This document shows, in pieces, positions 16,709 through 24,522 of a stretch of DNA of 64,000 bases. Every line of letters starts with the position of its first letter. Position 1 is the stretch's first letter. A program made the translations under genes and the position numbers. The notes under the pieces are model-generated. The model was not told the origin of the DNA, made no database searches, and saw only the letters and a list, made by a program, of their open reading frames with translations. Source of the DNA: Micromonospora sp. RHAY321 (GTDB lineage Bacteria; Actinomycetota; Actinomycetes; Mycobacteriales; Micromonosporaceae); contig NZ_JAMHIW010000002.1 in assembly GCF_023896955.1 (NCBI RefSeq), positions 496,001 through 560,000 on the forward strand. Reading direction: 5' to 3'.

Positions 16709-18493
16709 TCAGTGGATGTCGTGCGACTGGAGCCAGAGTTCCAGGAGCCCGAGCTGCCACAGCTTGTTGCTGCCGGCGGCCGCCGCGGCCCGGTCCGGCT
16801 CGGCGAGCAGCCGCCCCACGTACTCCGGTCGGAACAGCCCTCGCTCGCGTGCCTCCGGTGCCTGCAACGCCTCGGCCACCAGTTCGCGTACGGGCCCGTC
16901 GACGTTGCGCAGCGCCGGCACCGGGAAGTAGCCCTTGGGACGGTCGATCACCTCGGCCGGCAGCACCTCCCGGGCCACCTCCTTCAACACGCCCTTGCCG
17001 CCCTGGGCCACCTTGTGCTCCGGGGGGCAGTGCGCGGCCAGGGTGACCAGGTCCTGGTCGAGGAACGGGGTACGCACCTCCAGGCCCCACGCCATGCTCA
17101 TGTTGTCCACCCGCTTGACCGGGTCGTCGGGGAGCATCAGGTGCGTGTCCAGGCGCAGCACCGCGTCCAGTGCGGTCTGCGCCCCGGGCGCGGCGAGGTG
17201 TGCGGCGATCAGCTCGCGGCTGGCGTCGTGGTCCAGCGCGTACGACGGGCCGACGATCTGGCTCAGCTCGTCGTGGTCGCGGTCGAAGAACGCGGCGGCG
17301 AACGTCTCGTCCGCGCTGTGCCGGGACGCCTCGGCGAGCGGCTGGTGGTAGCCGTAGCCGGCGAACACCTCGTCGGCGCCCTGCCCGGACTGTGCCACCT
17401 TCACGTGCTGGGCCACCTGCTCGCACAGCAGGTGGAAGGCGACCACGTCGTGGCTGCCCATCGGCTCGGCCATCGCCAGCACGGCGCGCCGTACCGCGGG
17501 CACCAGGTCGTCGTCGGCCAACCGGATGCGCTGGTGGTCGGTGTCGTACGCGCTTGCCACCAGGTCGGAGTAGTGGAACTCGTCGCCGGACTCGTCGCCC
17601 CGGCTGTCGAAACCGATGCTGAACGTCCGTAGGTGCCGCTGGCCGGCCTCGGCGAGCAGCGCCACGATGAGGCTGGAGTCCAGCCCACCGGAGAGCAGCA
17701 CGCCGACCGGCACGTCGGAGACCAGGCGTCGGCGTACCGCGGTGCGGAGCGCGTCGCCGACGGCCGCCCGCCACCCGGCGGCGTCCATCCCGGCGTCGGC
17801 CGGTTCCCGCACGTAGTCCGGACGCCAGTACACCTCCTCCCGGCTGCGCCCGTCCGCCTCGATGACCCGCAGGGTGGCCGGGGGCAGCTTGCGGACGCCC
17901 CGCAGCACGGTCCGCGGCGCGGGCACGATGGAGTGCCAGGACAGGTAGTGGTGCAGGGCCACCGGGTCGATGCCGGTGTCCACGTCGCCGGCGCGCAGCA
18001 GGGCGGGCAGGGTGGAGGCGAAGCGGAGCCGCCCCGGGGTCTCGGCGAGGTACAGCGGCTTGATGCCGAGCCGGTCGCGCGCCAGCACCAGGCGCCGCCG
18101 GGTCCGGTCGACGAGGGCGATCGCGAACATGCCGACGAGGTGGTCGACGAAGCGCTCACCCCAGTGCGCGTACGCCACCAGGATCACCTCGGTGTCGCTG
18201 GTGGAGTGGAAGTCGTACCCGGCGTTGCGCAGCTCCTCGCGCAGCTCCGGGTAGTTGTAGATGCAGCCGTTGAAGATCAGCGCCAGGCCGAGGTCGTCGC
18301 GGACCATCGGCTGGCCACCCGCGTCGGACAGGTCGATGATCGTCAGCCGGCGATGCCCGAGGGTCACCCAGCCGTCGGTGAACAGCCCTTCGCCGTCCGG
18401 GCCGCGCGAACGCATCGCCTCGGTCATCCGGGTGACCGCCGCGGCGTCGGGCTGCCTGCCGTCGAACCGCGCCTCCCCGCTGAGCCCGCACAT
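16709..18493 (-). CDS. N-acetylglutaminylglutamine amidotransferase (AsnB family)
   Basis: A 594-residue asparagine-synthetase-family enzyme: class II glutamine amidotransferase with nucleophile Cys2 (MCGLSGEARFDG), RGPDGEG and FNGCIYNY, then the synthetase domain with pyrophosphate loop LLSGGLDSSLIVALL. Details such as ARDRLGIKPLYLAETPG, DPVALHHYLSWHSIVPAPRT and the overall length fit the subfamily making the osmolyte N-acetylglutaminylglutamine amide better than AsnB proper. The partner synthetase (GNAT plus ATP-grasp) is not in the window, so ordinary asparagine synthetase remains possible. Confidence 0.75.
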   Translation of the reverse strand: MCGLSGEARFDGRQPDAAAVTRMTEAMRSRGPDGEGLFTDGWVTLGHRRLTIIDLSDAGGQPMVRDDLGLALIFNGCIYNYPELREELRNAGYDFHSTSDTEVILVAYAHWGERFVDHLVGMFAIALVDRTRRRLVLARDRLGIKPLYLAETPGRLRFASTLPALLRAGDVDTGIDPVALHHYLSWHSIVPAPRTVLRGVRKLPPATLRVIEADGRSREEVYWRPDYVREPADAGMDAAGWRAAVGDALRTAVRRRLVSDVPVGVLLSGGLDSSLIVALLAEAGQRHLRTFSIGFDSRGDESGDEFHYSDLVASAYDTDHQRIRLADDDLVPAVRRAVLAMAEPMGSHDVVAFHLLCEQVAQHVKVAQSGQGADEVFAGYGYHQPLAEASRHSADETFAAAFFDRDHDELSQIVGPSYALDHDASRELIAAHLAAPGAQTALDAVLRLDTHLMLPDDPVKRVDNMSMAWGLEVRTPFLDQDLVTLAAHCPPEHKVAQGGKGVLKEVAREVLPAEVIDRPKGYFPVPALRNVDGPVRELVAEALQAPEARERGLFRPEYVGRLLAEPDRAAAAAGSNKLWQLGLLELWLQSHDIH

Positions 18494-18658
18494 CAGACGC
18501 GGCGGTGGGTCAGGTGGGGCACCAGTGGCACGAGGGTCCTCCCGTCACGTCACCCGGCGCGTGGCGGCCGGTCCCGTCGGCCGGACGGGGCCGCTGGCTA
18601 CCCGGGCGCGGTGGGGGCAAACCAGGCACGCCGCCGTGAGGAGGCTCGGTCTCCCCGC

Positions 18659-19087
18659 TCAGCCGCGGAGGGTGCGCAGGATGCGGGCGAGTTGGTCGCG
18701 GTCGGCGTCGTCGAGGTGGCCGAAGAACCGGTCCGCCTCGGCCCGTCGGGCCGCCCGGATGGCGGCGCTGACCCGGGTCCCCTCCTCGGTGAGCACGACC
18801 AGGGTGGCCCGCCGATCGGCCGGGTCTGGTCGGCGTTCGACGAGCCCACGGGTCTGCAGGTCGTCGATGACCTCGGTGGCCGACCGGGGTGCGATGCGCA
18901 GGTGCTCGGCGATGGCGCCGGGGCGCAGCTCGCCGTGCCGGGCCAGCACCCCGAGCGCCCGGGACTGGCTGGGGGTGACGTCCCACGGCGCCAGCGACTC
19001 CCGCGCCTGCCGGCGCAGCCGCCCGGCCACCGCCCAGAACGTCTCCGCCAGGCTCTCGTCGTCGCCGTCCGCCGTGCGCTCCGTCAC
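18659..19087 (-). CDS. MarR family transcriptional regulator
   Basis: A 142-residue MarR protein: dimerisation helix AETFWAVAGRLRRQARESLA, winged HTH around 40-95 (PGAIAEHLRIAPRSATEVIDDLQTRGLVERRPDPADRR, split here across the recognition helix and wing), and C-terminal helices. GTG 19087 gives the expected N-terminus (VTERTADGDD). No ribosome-binding site is clear, so the transcript may be leaderless. It is divergent from an ABC exporter with overlapping palindromes in between, the typical arrangement for a MarR repressor of drug efflux. Confidence 0.88.
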   Translation of the reverse strand: MTERTADGDDESLAETFWAVAGRLRRQARESLAPWDVTPSQSRALGVLARHGELRPGAIAEHLRIAPRSATEVIDDLQTRGLVERRPDPADRRATLVVLTEEGTRVSAAIRAARRAEADRFFGHLDDADRDQLARILRTLRG

Positions 19088-19119
19088 GGGGAATACGGTA
19101 GCAGGAGATGCGGTTGTTC

Positions 19120-19140
19120 CCTCATGATGAGGTAACCTCA
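19120..19140. promoter_or_regulatory. Two overlapping palindromes, probable MarR operator
   Basis: CCTCATGATGAGG (19120-19132) and TGAGGTAACCTCA (19128-19140) are both perfect palindromes about one central base and share five bases. They lie in the 79-bp gap between the divergent MarR and ABC exporter genes. Such nested dyads are typical for MarR dimers. Confidence 0.65.
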
Positions 19141-19166
19141 GCAATCTCCCACGAGAGGCAGTCCCC

Positions 19167-20960
19167 TTGGAACCCACCCCCACCGGCCGCGACCGCGGTC
19201 ACCGCACCGCCACCGCCGACGAGAAGGCGCAGGCCCGCCAGGTGTCGCTGCGCCGCATCGGCCGGCTGTTCACCGCCCACCGGCCCGCGCTGGCCGCCGT
19301 GACCGCGATCATCGTGGTCTCCTCGATCATCGCGATGGCCACCCCGTTCCTCCTGCGCGCCGTCATCGACCGGGCACTGCCCCAGGGCGACGTGACCCTG
19401 CTGGTCTGGCTGGTCCTCGGCATGGTCGCCGTGGCCGCGGTCACCGCCGCCCTCGGCGTCGTCCAGACCTGGATCTCCACCCAGGTCGGGCAGCAGGTCA
19501 TGCACCGGCTGCGCACCGACGTCTTCAGCCACCTCCAGCGGCAGTCGCTCGGCTTCTTCACCCGGACCCGCACCGGCGAGGTGCAGTCCCGCATCACCAA
19601 CGACATCGGCGGCATGCAGTCGGTGGTCACGTCCACCGCCACCGCCGTCGCGTCCAACCTCACCACCGTGGTCGCCACGGCGGTCGCGATGGTCGCCCTC
19701 TCCTGGCAGCTCTCCCTGGTCTCGCTCGTGGTGCTGCCGCCGGCGATCTGGCTGACCCGCCGCGTCGCCCGGATGCGCCGGGAGATCACCGCCCAACGCC
19801 AACGGGAGCTCGCCGACCTCAACGTCACCGTCGAGGAGGGCCTGTCGATCAGCGGCGTGCAACTGGCCAAGACCCTCGGCACCGGGCCCGCGCTCATCGA
19901 CCGCTTCACCGCCTCGTCGGCCCGCCTGGTCGACCTGGAGCTGCGCAGCGAGCTGGCCGGCCGCTGGCGGATGGCCTCGATGAGCATCATCTTCGCCGCC
20001 GTACCGGCGGTCATCTACCTCGCCGCCGGCCTGCCCGGCACGGCCGGCACCCTGAGCATCGGCACCCTGGTCGCATTCACCGCCCTCCAGGGCGGCCTGT
20101 TCCGACCGCTGATGGGGCTGCTCAACGTGGGCGTCTCGCTGACCGCCTCGCTGGCGCTGTTCGCACGGATCTTCGAATACCTCGACCTGCCCGTCGACGT
20201 GGCCGACCCGGCCGAGCCGGTCCGCCTCGACCCCACCCGGGTGCGCGGTCACCTGCGCCTGGAGGACGTCACCTTCGGCTACCCGGGCAGCGACACCGCC
20301 GCGCTCGCCGGGATCACCCTCGACGTGCCCGCCGGGACCAGCCTCGCCCTCGTCGGCGAGACCGGCTCCGGCAAGAGCACCCTCGCCGGGCTGGTCAGCC
20401 GGCTGCACGACCCGACCGCCGGGCGGGTCACCGTCGACGGCGTCGACCTGCGGGATCTTCGACTGGCCGACCTGGCCGCGATCGTCGGCGTGGTCAGCCA
20501 GGAGACGTACCTGCTGCACACCACCGTCCGGGAGAACCTGCGCTACGCCCGGCCGGGCGCGACCGACGCGGAGATCGAGAACGCCGCCCGCGCCGCACAC
20601 ATCCACGACCTGATCGCCGCCCTTCCCGACGGGTACGACACGATGGTCGGCTCGCGCGGCCACCGGTTCTCCGGCGGCGAGAAGCAGCGCCTGGCCATCG
20701 CCCGTACGCTGCTGCGCGACCCGCGCATCCTCGTCCTCGACGAGGCCACCAGCGCGCTGGACACCGAGACCGAACGCGCCGTGCAGCGGGCCTTCGACGT
20801 GCTCGCCGAGGGCCGCACCACGATCACCATCGCGCACCGGCTCTCCACCGTCCGCGACGCCGACCAGATCGCCGTGCTCGACCACGGCCGGATCGTCGAG
20901 TCCGGCACCCACGACAGCCTCCTGCACCGCAACGGTCGCTACGCCACCCTGGCGGCCTGA
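19167..20960 (+). CDS. ABC exporter, fused permease-ATPase
   Basis: A 597-residue type IV ABC half-transporter. Transmembrane region at about 35-320 (helices such as ALAAVTAIIVVSSIIAMATP and LVWLVLGMVAVAAVTAALGV) and nucleotide-binding domain at about 350-597 with Walker A GETGSGKST, Q-loop SQETYLL, signature FSGGEKQRLAIAR and Walker B ILVLDEATSALD. The start is TTG 19167 behind GAGAGG; no better start is visible. It probably works as a homodimer exporting a lipophilic drug or lipid, under the divergent MarR regulator. Confidence 0.9.
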   Translation: MEPTPTGRDRGHRTATADEKAQARQVSLRRIGRLFTAHRPALAAVTAIIVVSSIIAMATPFLLRAVIDRALPQGDVTLLVWLVLGMVAVAAVTAALGVVQTWISTQVGQQVMHRLRTDVFSHLQRQSLGFFTRTRTGEVQSRITNDIGGMQSVVTSTATAVASNLTTVVATAVAMVALSWQLSLVSLVVLPPAIWLTRRVARMRREITAQRQRELADLNVTVEEGLSISGVQLAKTLGTGPALIDRFTASSARLVDLELRSELAGRWRMASMSIIFAAVPAVIYLAAGLPGTAGTLSIGTLVAFTALQGGLFRPLMGLLNVGVSLTASLALFARIFEYLDLPVDVADPAEPVRLDPTRVRGHLRLEDVTFGYPGSDTAALAGITLDVPAGTSLALVGETGSGKSTLAGLVSRLHDPTAGRVTVDGVDLRDLRLADLAAIVGVVSQETYLLHTTVRENLRYARPGATDAEIENAARAAHIHDLIAALPDGYDTMVGSRGHRFSGGEKQRLAIARTLLRDPRILVLDEATSALDTETERAVQRAFDVLAEGRTTITIAHRLSTVRDADQIAVLDHGRIVESGTHDSLLHRNGRYATLAA

Positions 20961-20979
20961 GCGCCGGGCTCCGGTTCAC

Positions 20980-21011
20980 AACCGTCTCGAAACCGTCTCT
21001 AAAACCGTCTC
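20980..21011. repeat. Three direct repeats of AACCGTCTC
   Basis: AACCGTCTC occurs at 20980-20988, 20991-20999 and 21003-21011 (starts 11 and 12 bp apart) in the 52-bp gap between the convergent exporter and TetR genes. Spacing near one helical turn suggests a protein-binding array. No promoter is near. Confidence 0.6.
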
Positions 21012-21012
21012 A

Positions 21013-21741
21013 TTATTGGTTGTCCAGGTGCCGGTAGACGGTGGCCCGCGAGACGCCCAGAGTGGCGGCGATGGCGTCCACCGAGTGGGTGCCCGCCGCG
21101 TGCATCCGCCGGGCCTTCTCGACCTGCTCCCGGCCCAGCGCCCGTGGCCGCCCCGGCGGTCGCCGGCGCTCCGGCGCCCCGGCCACGGCGTCCGGCGCCG
21201 AGGTGGCCAGCAGCCGGCGTACGCCGTCGAGCATGTCGGCGCGCAGCACCTCGTCGGGCACGTCGGTGAAGAAGACGATCGGGTCGCTGCACGCGGCCAC
21301 CGCCTGGACGGCCCGGACCCGCTCCCGGCGGCCGGCATCCGGCCCGGCGATGACCTCGTTGGCACGCATCGCGATCGCCATGAGCCGGTGGTACGTGTCG
21401 TTGCGCCCGACCAGGGCGATGTCGTGGAAGAGCATGCCGAGCGGTCGGCGGTGGGCGAGCATGGTGTCCACCCAGCCCTCCAGCAGCGTCCACCGGGCCT
21501 GCTCCGTCGGCTGCCCCCGCGCGGCGTCGAGCAGCGCCTCCAGGTCGGCCAGCAGCGGCTCGACCAGTGCGGCGAGCAGGTGCTCCTTGGCCGGGAAGTG
21601 GTACAGGATCGCGGCCTTGGTCAGCCGCAGCCGCTCGCCGATCTGGCGCAGCGAGGTGCGCTGGTAGCCGTGCTCGGCGAAGAGGTCGAGCGCGGCGCGC
21701 AGGATCCGGGTGCGGGTGTCGTCCGCGGGATCGGCGGTCAT
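21013..21741 (-). CDS. TetR regulator with extra C-terminal Hin/resolvase-type HTH
   Basis: A 242-residue protein. The N-terminal TetR HTH (about 9-55: RTRILRAALDLFAEHGYQRT, IGERLRLTKAAILYHF) is followed by a ligand/dimer domain to about 185. The last 45 residues add a second HTH: GRPRALGREQVEKARRM, then SVDAIAATLGVSRATVYRHL, which resembles the HTH that ends Hin/resolvase recombinases. It is divergent from the ABC-2 exporter operon, and a CTGACCGGCGGTCAG palindrome lies inside that operon's promoter. It probably represses the exporter. Confidence 0.88.
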   Translation of the reverse strand: MTADPADDTRTRILRAALDLFAEHGYQRTSLRQIGERLRLTKAAILYHFPAKEHLLAALVEPLLADLEALLDAARGQPTEQARWTLLEGWVDTMLAHRRPLGMLFHDIALVGRNDTYHRLMAIAMRANEVIAGPDAGRRERVRAVQAVAACSDPIVFFTDVPDEVLRADMLDGVRRLLATSAPDAVAGAPERRRPPGRPRALGREQVEKARRMHAAGTHSVDAIAATLGVSRATVYRHLDNQ

Positions 21742-21784
21742 GCCGGCCAGCGTAGCCCGCCCTGACCGGTGGCAGATCTCACCG

Positions 21785-21814
21785 TTGATCCGGCTGACCG
21801 GCGGTCAGTACAGT
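21785..21814 (+). promoter_or_regulatory. Promoter of the ABC-2 exporter with embedded TetR operator
   Basis: TTGATC (21785-21790) and TACAGT (21809-21814) are -35 and -10 boxes 18 bp apart. The spacer holds the perfect palindrome CTGACCG-G-CGGTCAG (21794-21808). A related imperfect half-copy CTGACCGGTGGCAG starts at 21761 on the TetR side. Repressor binding would block polymerase directly. Confidence 0.7.
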
Positions 21815-21849
21815 GAGGGTGGCCGACGCATCCGATGGCAGGAGGGGCG

Positions 21850-22785
21850 ATGCCCGTCATATCGATCGACAACCTCGTCAAGACGTTCGGCCGCATCCGG
21901 GCACTCGACGGGCTCGACCTGCGGGTCGAGGCGGGGGAGGTGCACGGCTTCCTCGGGCCCAACGGTGCCGGCAAGTCCACCGCCATCCGGATCCTGCTCG
22001 GGCTGCTCCGCCGCGACTCCGGTGAGGCGCGGGTGTTCGACGCCGATCCCTGGCGCGACGCGGTGCACCTGCACCGCCGGCTGGCGTACGTGCCGGGCGA
22101 CGTGAGCCTCTGGCCGAACCTCTCCGGCGGGGAGGCGATCGACCTGCTCGGCGAGCTGCGCGGCGGTCTCGACAAGCGTCGCCGTGACGAGTTGCTGCAG
22201 CGCTTCGACCTGGACCCGACCCGCAGCTGCCGCACGTACTCCAAGGGCAACCGGCAGAAGGTCGCCATCGTCGCCGCCTTCTCCTCCAACGTGGAGCTGT
22301 ACGTGCTCGACGAGCCGACCTCCGGCCTCGACCCCCTCATGGAGGCGGTGTTCCAGGACGAGATCCGGCGGATCAAGCAGGCCGGTGCCACGGTGCTGCT
22401 CTCCAGCCACGTGCTCGCCGAGGTCGAGGCGCTCTGCGACCGGGTCAGCATCATCCGCGAGGGCCGTGCCGTCGAGTCCGGCACCCTCGCCGAGCTGCGC
22501 CACCTCACCCGCACGACGGTGATCGTCGAGACGGCCCGACCGACGAGCGGTCTGGACGGGCTGCCCGGCGTGCACGGCGTGCGCGAGGTCGACGGGCGCA
22601 CCCACCTCGAGGTCGACCCGGCGCACTTCGACGAGCTGCTCGGGCAGCTCATCGGCTTCGGCGTCCGCGCGCTGACCAGCACCCCACCCACGCTGGAGCA
22701 GCTCTTCCTGCGCCACTACGGCGACGAGCCAGTCGCCGCCGACGGGCACCGGCCGGCCGACGCCCCGCGGGCCGGTGCCCGATGA
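21850..22785 (+). CDS. ABC-2 exporter ATP-binding protein
   Basis: A 311-residue DrrA-like ATPase: Walker A GPNGAGKST, signature TYSKGNRQKVAIVAAF (in place of LSGGQ), Walker B LYVLDEPTSGLDPLM, and a C-terminal regulatory tail. ATG 21850 follows GGAGGGG; an ATG at 21835 in frame precedes that site and is less likely. It overlaps the permease gene by 4 bases (ATGA). Together they form an efflux pump of the polyketide-antibiotic exporter type, controlled by the divergent TetR protein. Confidence 0.92.
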   Translation: MPVISIDNLVKTFGRIRALDGLDLRVEAGEVHGFLGPNGAGKSTAIRILLGLLRRDSGEARVFDADPWRDAVHLHRRLAYVPGDVSLWPNLSGGEAIDLLGELRGGLDKRRRDELLQRFDLDPTRSCRTYSKGNRQKVAIVAAFSSNVELYVLDEPTSGLDPLMEAVFQDEIRRIKQAGATVLLSSHVLAEVEALCDRVSIIREGRAVESGTLAELRHLTRTTVIVETARPTSGLDGLPGVHGVREVDGRTHLEVDPAHFDELLGQLIGFGVRALTSTPPTLEQLFLRHYGDEPVAADGHRPADAPRAGAR

Positions 22786-24407
22786 CCGCCCTCACCGGCA
22801 CCCGTCGGCTGGCCCGACTCGTCCTGCGCCGCGACCGGATCCGCCTCGCCATCTGGGTCCTCGGCACACCCCTGCTCGGCTACGCGCTCGCCGGCAGCGT
22901 CGCCGGCATCTACCCGGACGAGGCGGCCCGCCAGGGCTACGCCACCACGTCGGCGACCAGCCTGGTCGCCCGGGCCTTCAACGGCCCCATCGCCGGCACC
23001 GACCTCGGTGCCGTGGTGGTCGCCGAGACGTACGTGACGCTGGCCCTGATCGTCGCGCTGCTGAGCACCTTCGCGGTGACCCGGCACACCCGTCAGAACG
23101 AGGAGACCGGTCGGGCGGAGCTGCTCGGCGCCTCCGTGGTCGGCCGGTACGCGCCGCTCACCGCCGCGCTGTTGGTGGTGGTCACGGCGAACGTGGTGGC
23201 CGCGGCGCTGCTCACGTTCGCTCTGCTCGGTGCTGGCCTGCCGCTGGCCGGCTCCGTCGCGGCGGCCGGCGCGGTCGGTGGTGTCGGGGTGGCCTTCACC
23301 GGCGTCGCCGCGGTCACCGCGCAGCTCTCGGTCACCTCCCGGGGCGCCAACGCGCTCGCCGCCGCCGCCGTCGGGCTCTCCTTCGTGCTGCGGGCCGCCG
23401 GCGACGTGTTCGGCGACACCAACGCTTACAGCACCCGGGTGGAGAGCGCCTGGCCGTCCTGGCTCTCCCCGCTCGGCTGGGGCAACCAGGTGCGAGCCTT
23501 CGGTGGAGAACGCTGGTGGGTGCTGGCCCTGCCCGTCGTCCTGCTGCTCGGCGGGGTGACGCTGGCGTATGCCCTCGCGGAGCGACGCGACCAGGGCGCC
23601 GGCTTGCTCGCACCTCGACGCGGGCCGGCGACCGCTGCCGCTCGGCTGCTCAGCCCCGCCGGACTGGCCTGGCGGATGCAGCGCGGCACGCTGCTCGGCT
23701 GGGCGTTCGGGGTGGCCGTGCTCGGCCTGTCGATGGGCGTCGCCGGCGACGAGTTCAACGCCATGATCGACCAGAATCCGGCCGCCGCCGAGGCGATTAA
23801 CGCGATGGGCGGCGGAACGAACCTGATCGACGCGTACCTGGCCGCGATGCTCGGGCTCTTCGCCCTGACCATCGGGGCGTACGTCGTGCAGGCCCTGCTG
23901 CGGGTACGCGGCGACGAAGCCGACGGCGTGCTGGAGGCGGCACTCGCCACCGCCGTGAGCCGCACCCGGTGGCTCGGCACCCAGGTGCTCGCCGCGGCAC
24001 TCGGCGCGGTCGCCCTGCTGCTGCTCGCCGGCCTGACCACCGGGCTCGGCTACGGCCTGGTCACCGGCGACCCGCTCGGACAGGCCATCGAACTGGGCGG
24101 GGCCGCACTGCTGCGGCTGCCGGCGCTGCTCGTGGTCGCCGGGGTGGTGACGGCGCTCTTCGGCCTCCTGCCGCGTTGGTCGGTGGTGCTCTCCTGGACG
24201 GCGCTGCTGGTCTTCCTGCTCCTCGGGCAGCTCGGCGCGGTGCTGGAGCTGCCCCAGGCCGCACTCAACATCTCCCCGTACACCCACGTCCCGTCGGTGC
24301 CCGCCGTCGACCCGACGGTGCTGCCGCTCGTGGTGCTCGCCGGGGTGGCGGCGGCGCTGCTCGCCACCGGCGTGGCCGCCTTCCGCCATCGCGACGTCCC
24401 GAGCTGA
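22782..24407 (+). CDS. ABC-2 exporter permease
   Basis: A 541-residue polytopic membrane protein with about twelve hydrophobic helices in two related halves (LAIWVLGTPLLGYALAGSVA near the start; GWAFGVAVLGLSMGVAGDEF beginning the second half). Each half shows the TRHTRQNEETGRAELLGA or RVRGDEADGVLEAALA type loop typical of 'exporter of polyketide antibiotics' permeases (double-length DrrB-like). Translation is coupled to the ATPase by the ATGA overlap. Confidence 0.88.
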   Translation: MTALTGTRRLARLVLRRDRIRLAIWVLGTPLLGYALAGSVAGIYPDEAARQGYATTSATSLVARAFNGPIAGTDLGAVVVAETYVTLALIVALLSTFAVTRHTRQNEETGRAELLGASVVGRYAPLTAALLVVVTANVVAAALLTFALLGAGLPLAGSVAAAGAVGGVGVAFTGVAAVTAQLSVTSRGANALAAAAVGLSFVLRAAGDVFGDTNAYSTRVESAWPSWLSPLGWGNQVRAFGGERWWVLALPVVLLLGGVTLAYALAERRDQGAGLLAPRRGPATAAARLLSPAGLAWRMQRGTLLGWAFGVAVLGLSMGVAGDEFNAMIDQNPAAAEAINAMGGGTNLIDAYLAAMLGLFALTIGAYVVQALLRVRGDEADGVLEAALATAVSRTRWLGTQVLAAALGAVALLLLAGLTTGLGYGLVTGDPLGQAIELGGAALLRLPALLVVAGVVTALFGLLPRWSVVLSWTALLVFLLLGQLGAVLELPQAALNISPYTHVPSVPAVDPTVLPLVVLAGVAAALLATGVAAFRHRDVPS

Positions 24408-24422
24408 CGGGCGGGGACTGCG

Positions 24423-24480
24423 CAACTTCAGGGAGGTGGTCCCCTTGCGGCTCGCCGAGGGCGCCACCTCCCTGAGGTTG
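24423..24480. terminator. Long stem-loop after the exporter operon
   Basis: CAACTTCAGGGAGGTGG (24423-24439) and CCACCTCCCTGAGGTTG (24464-24480) pair over 17 bp with one mismatch around a 24-base loop, 16 bp after the permease stop. It probably terminates the operon and separates it from the conflict island. Confidence 0.65.
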
Positions 24481-24522
24481 TGTGCCAACGGGGCGCCCTG
24501 ACGTAGCGCCGACGTCGGCGGG

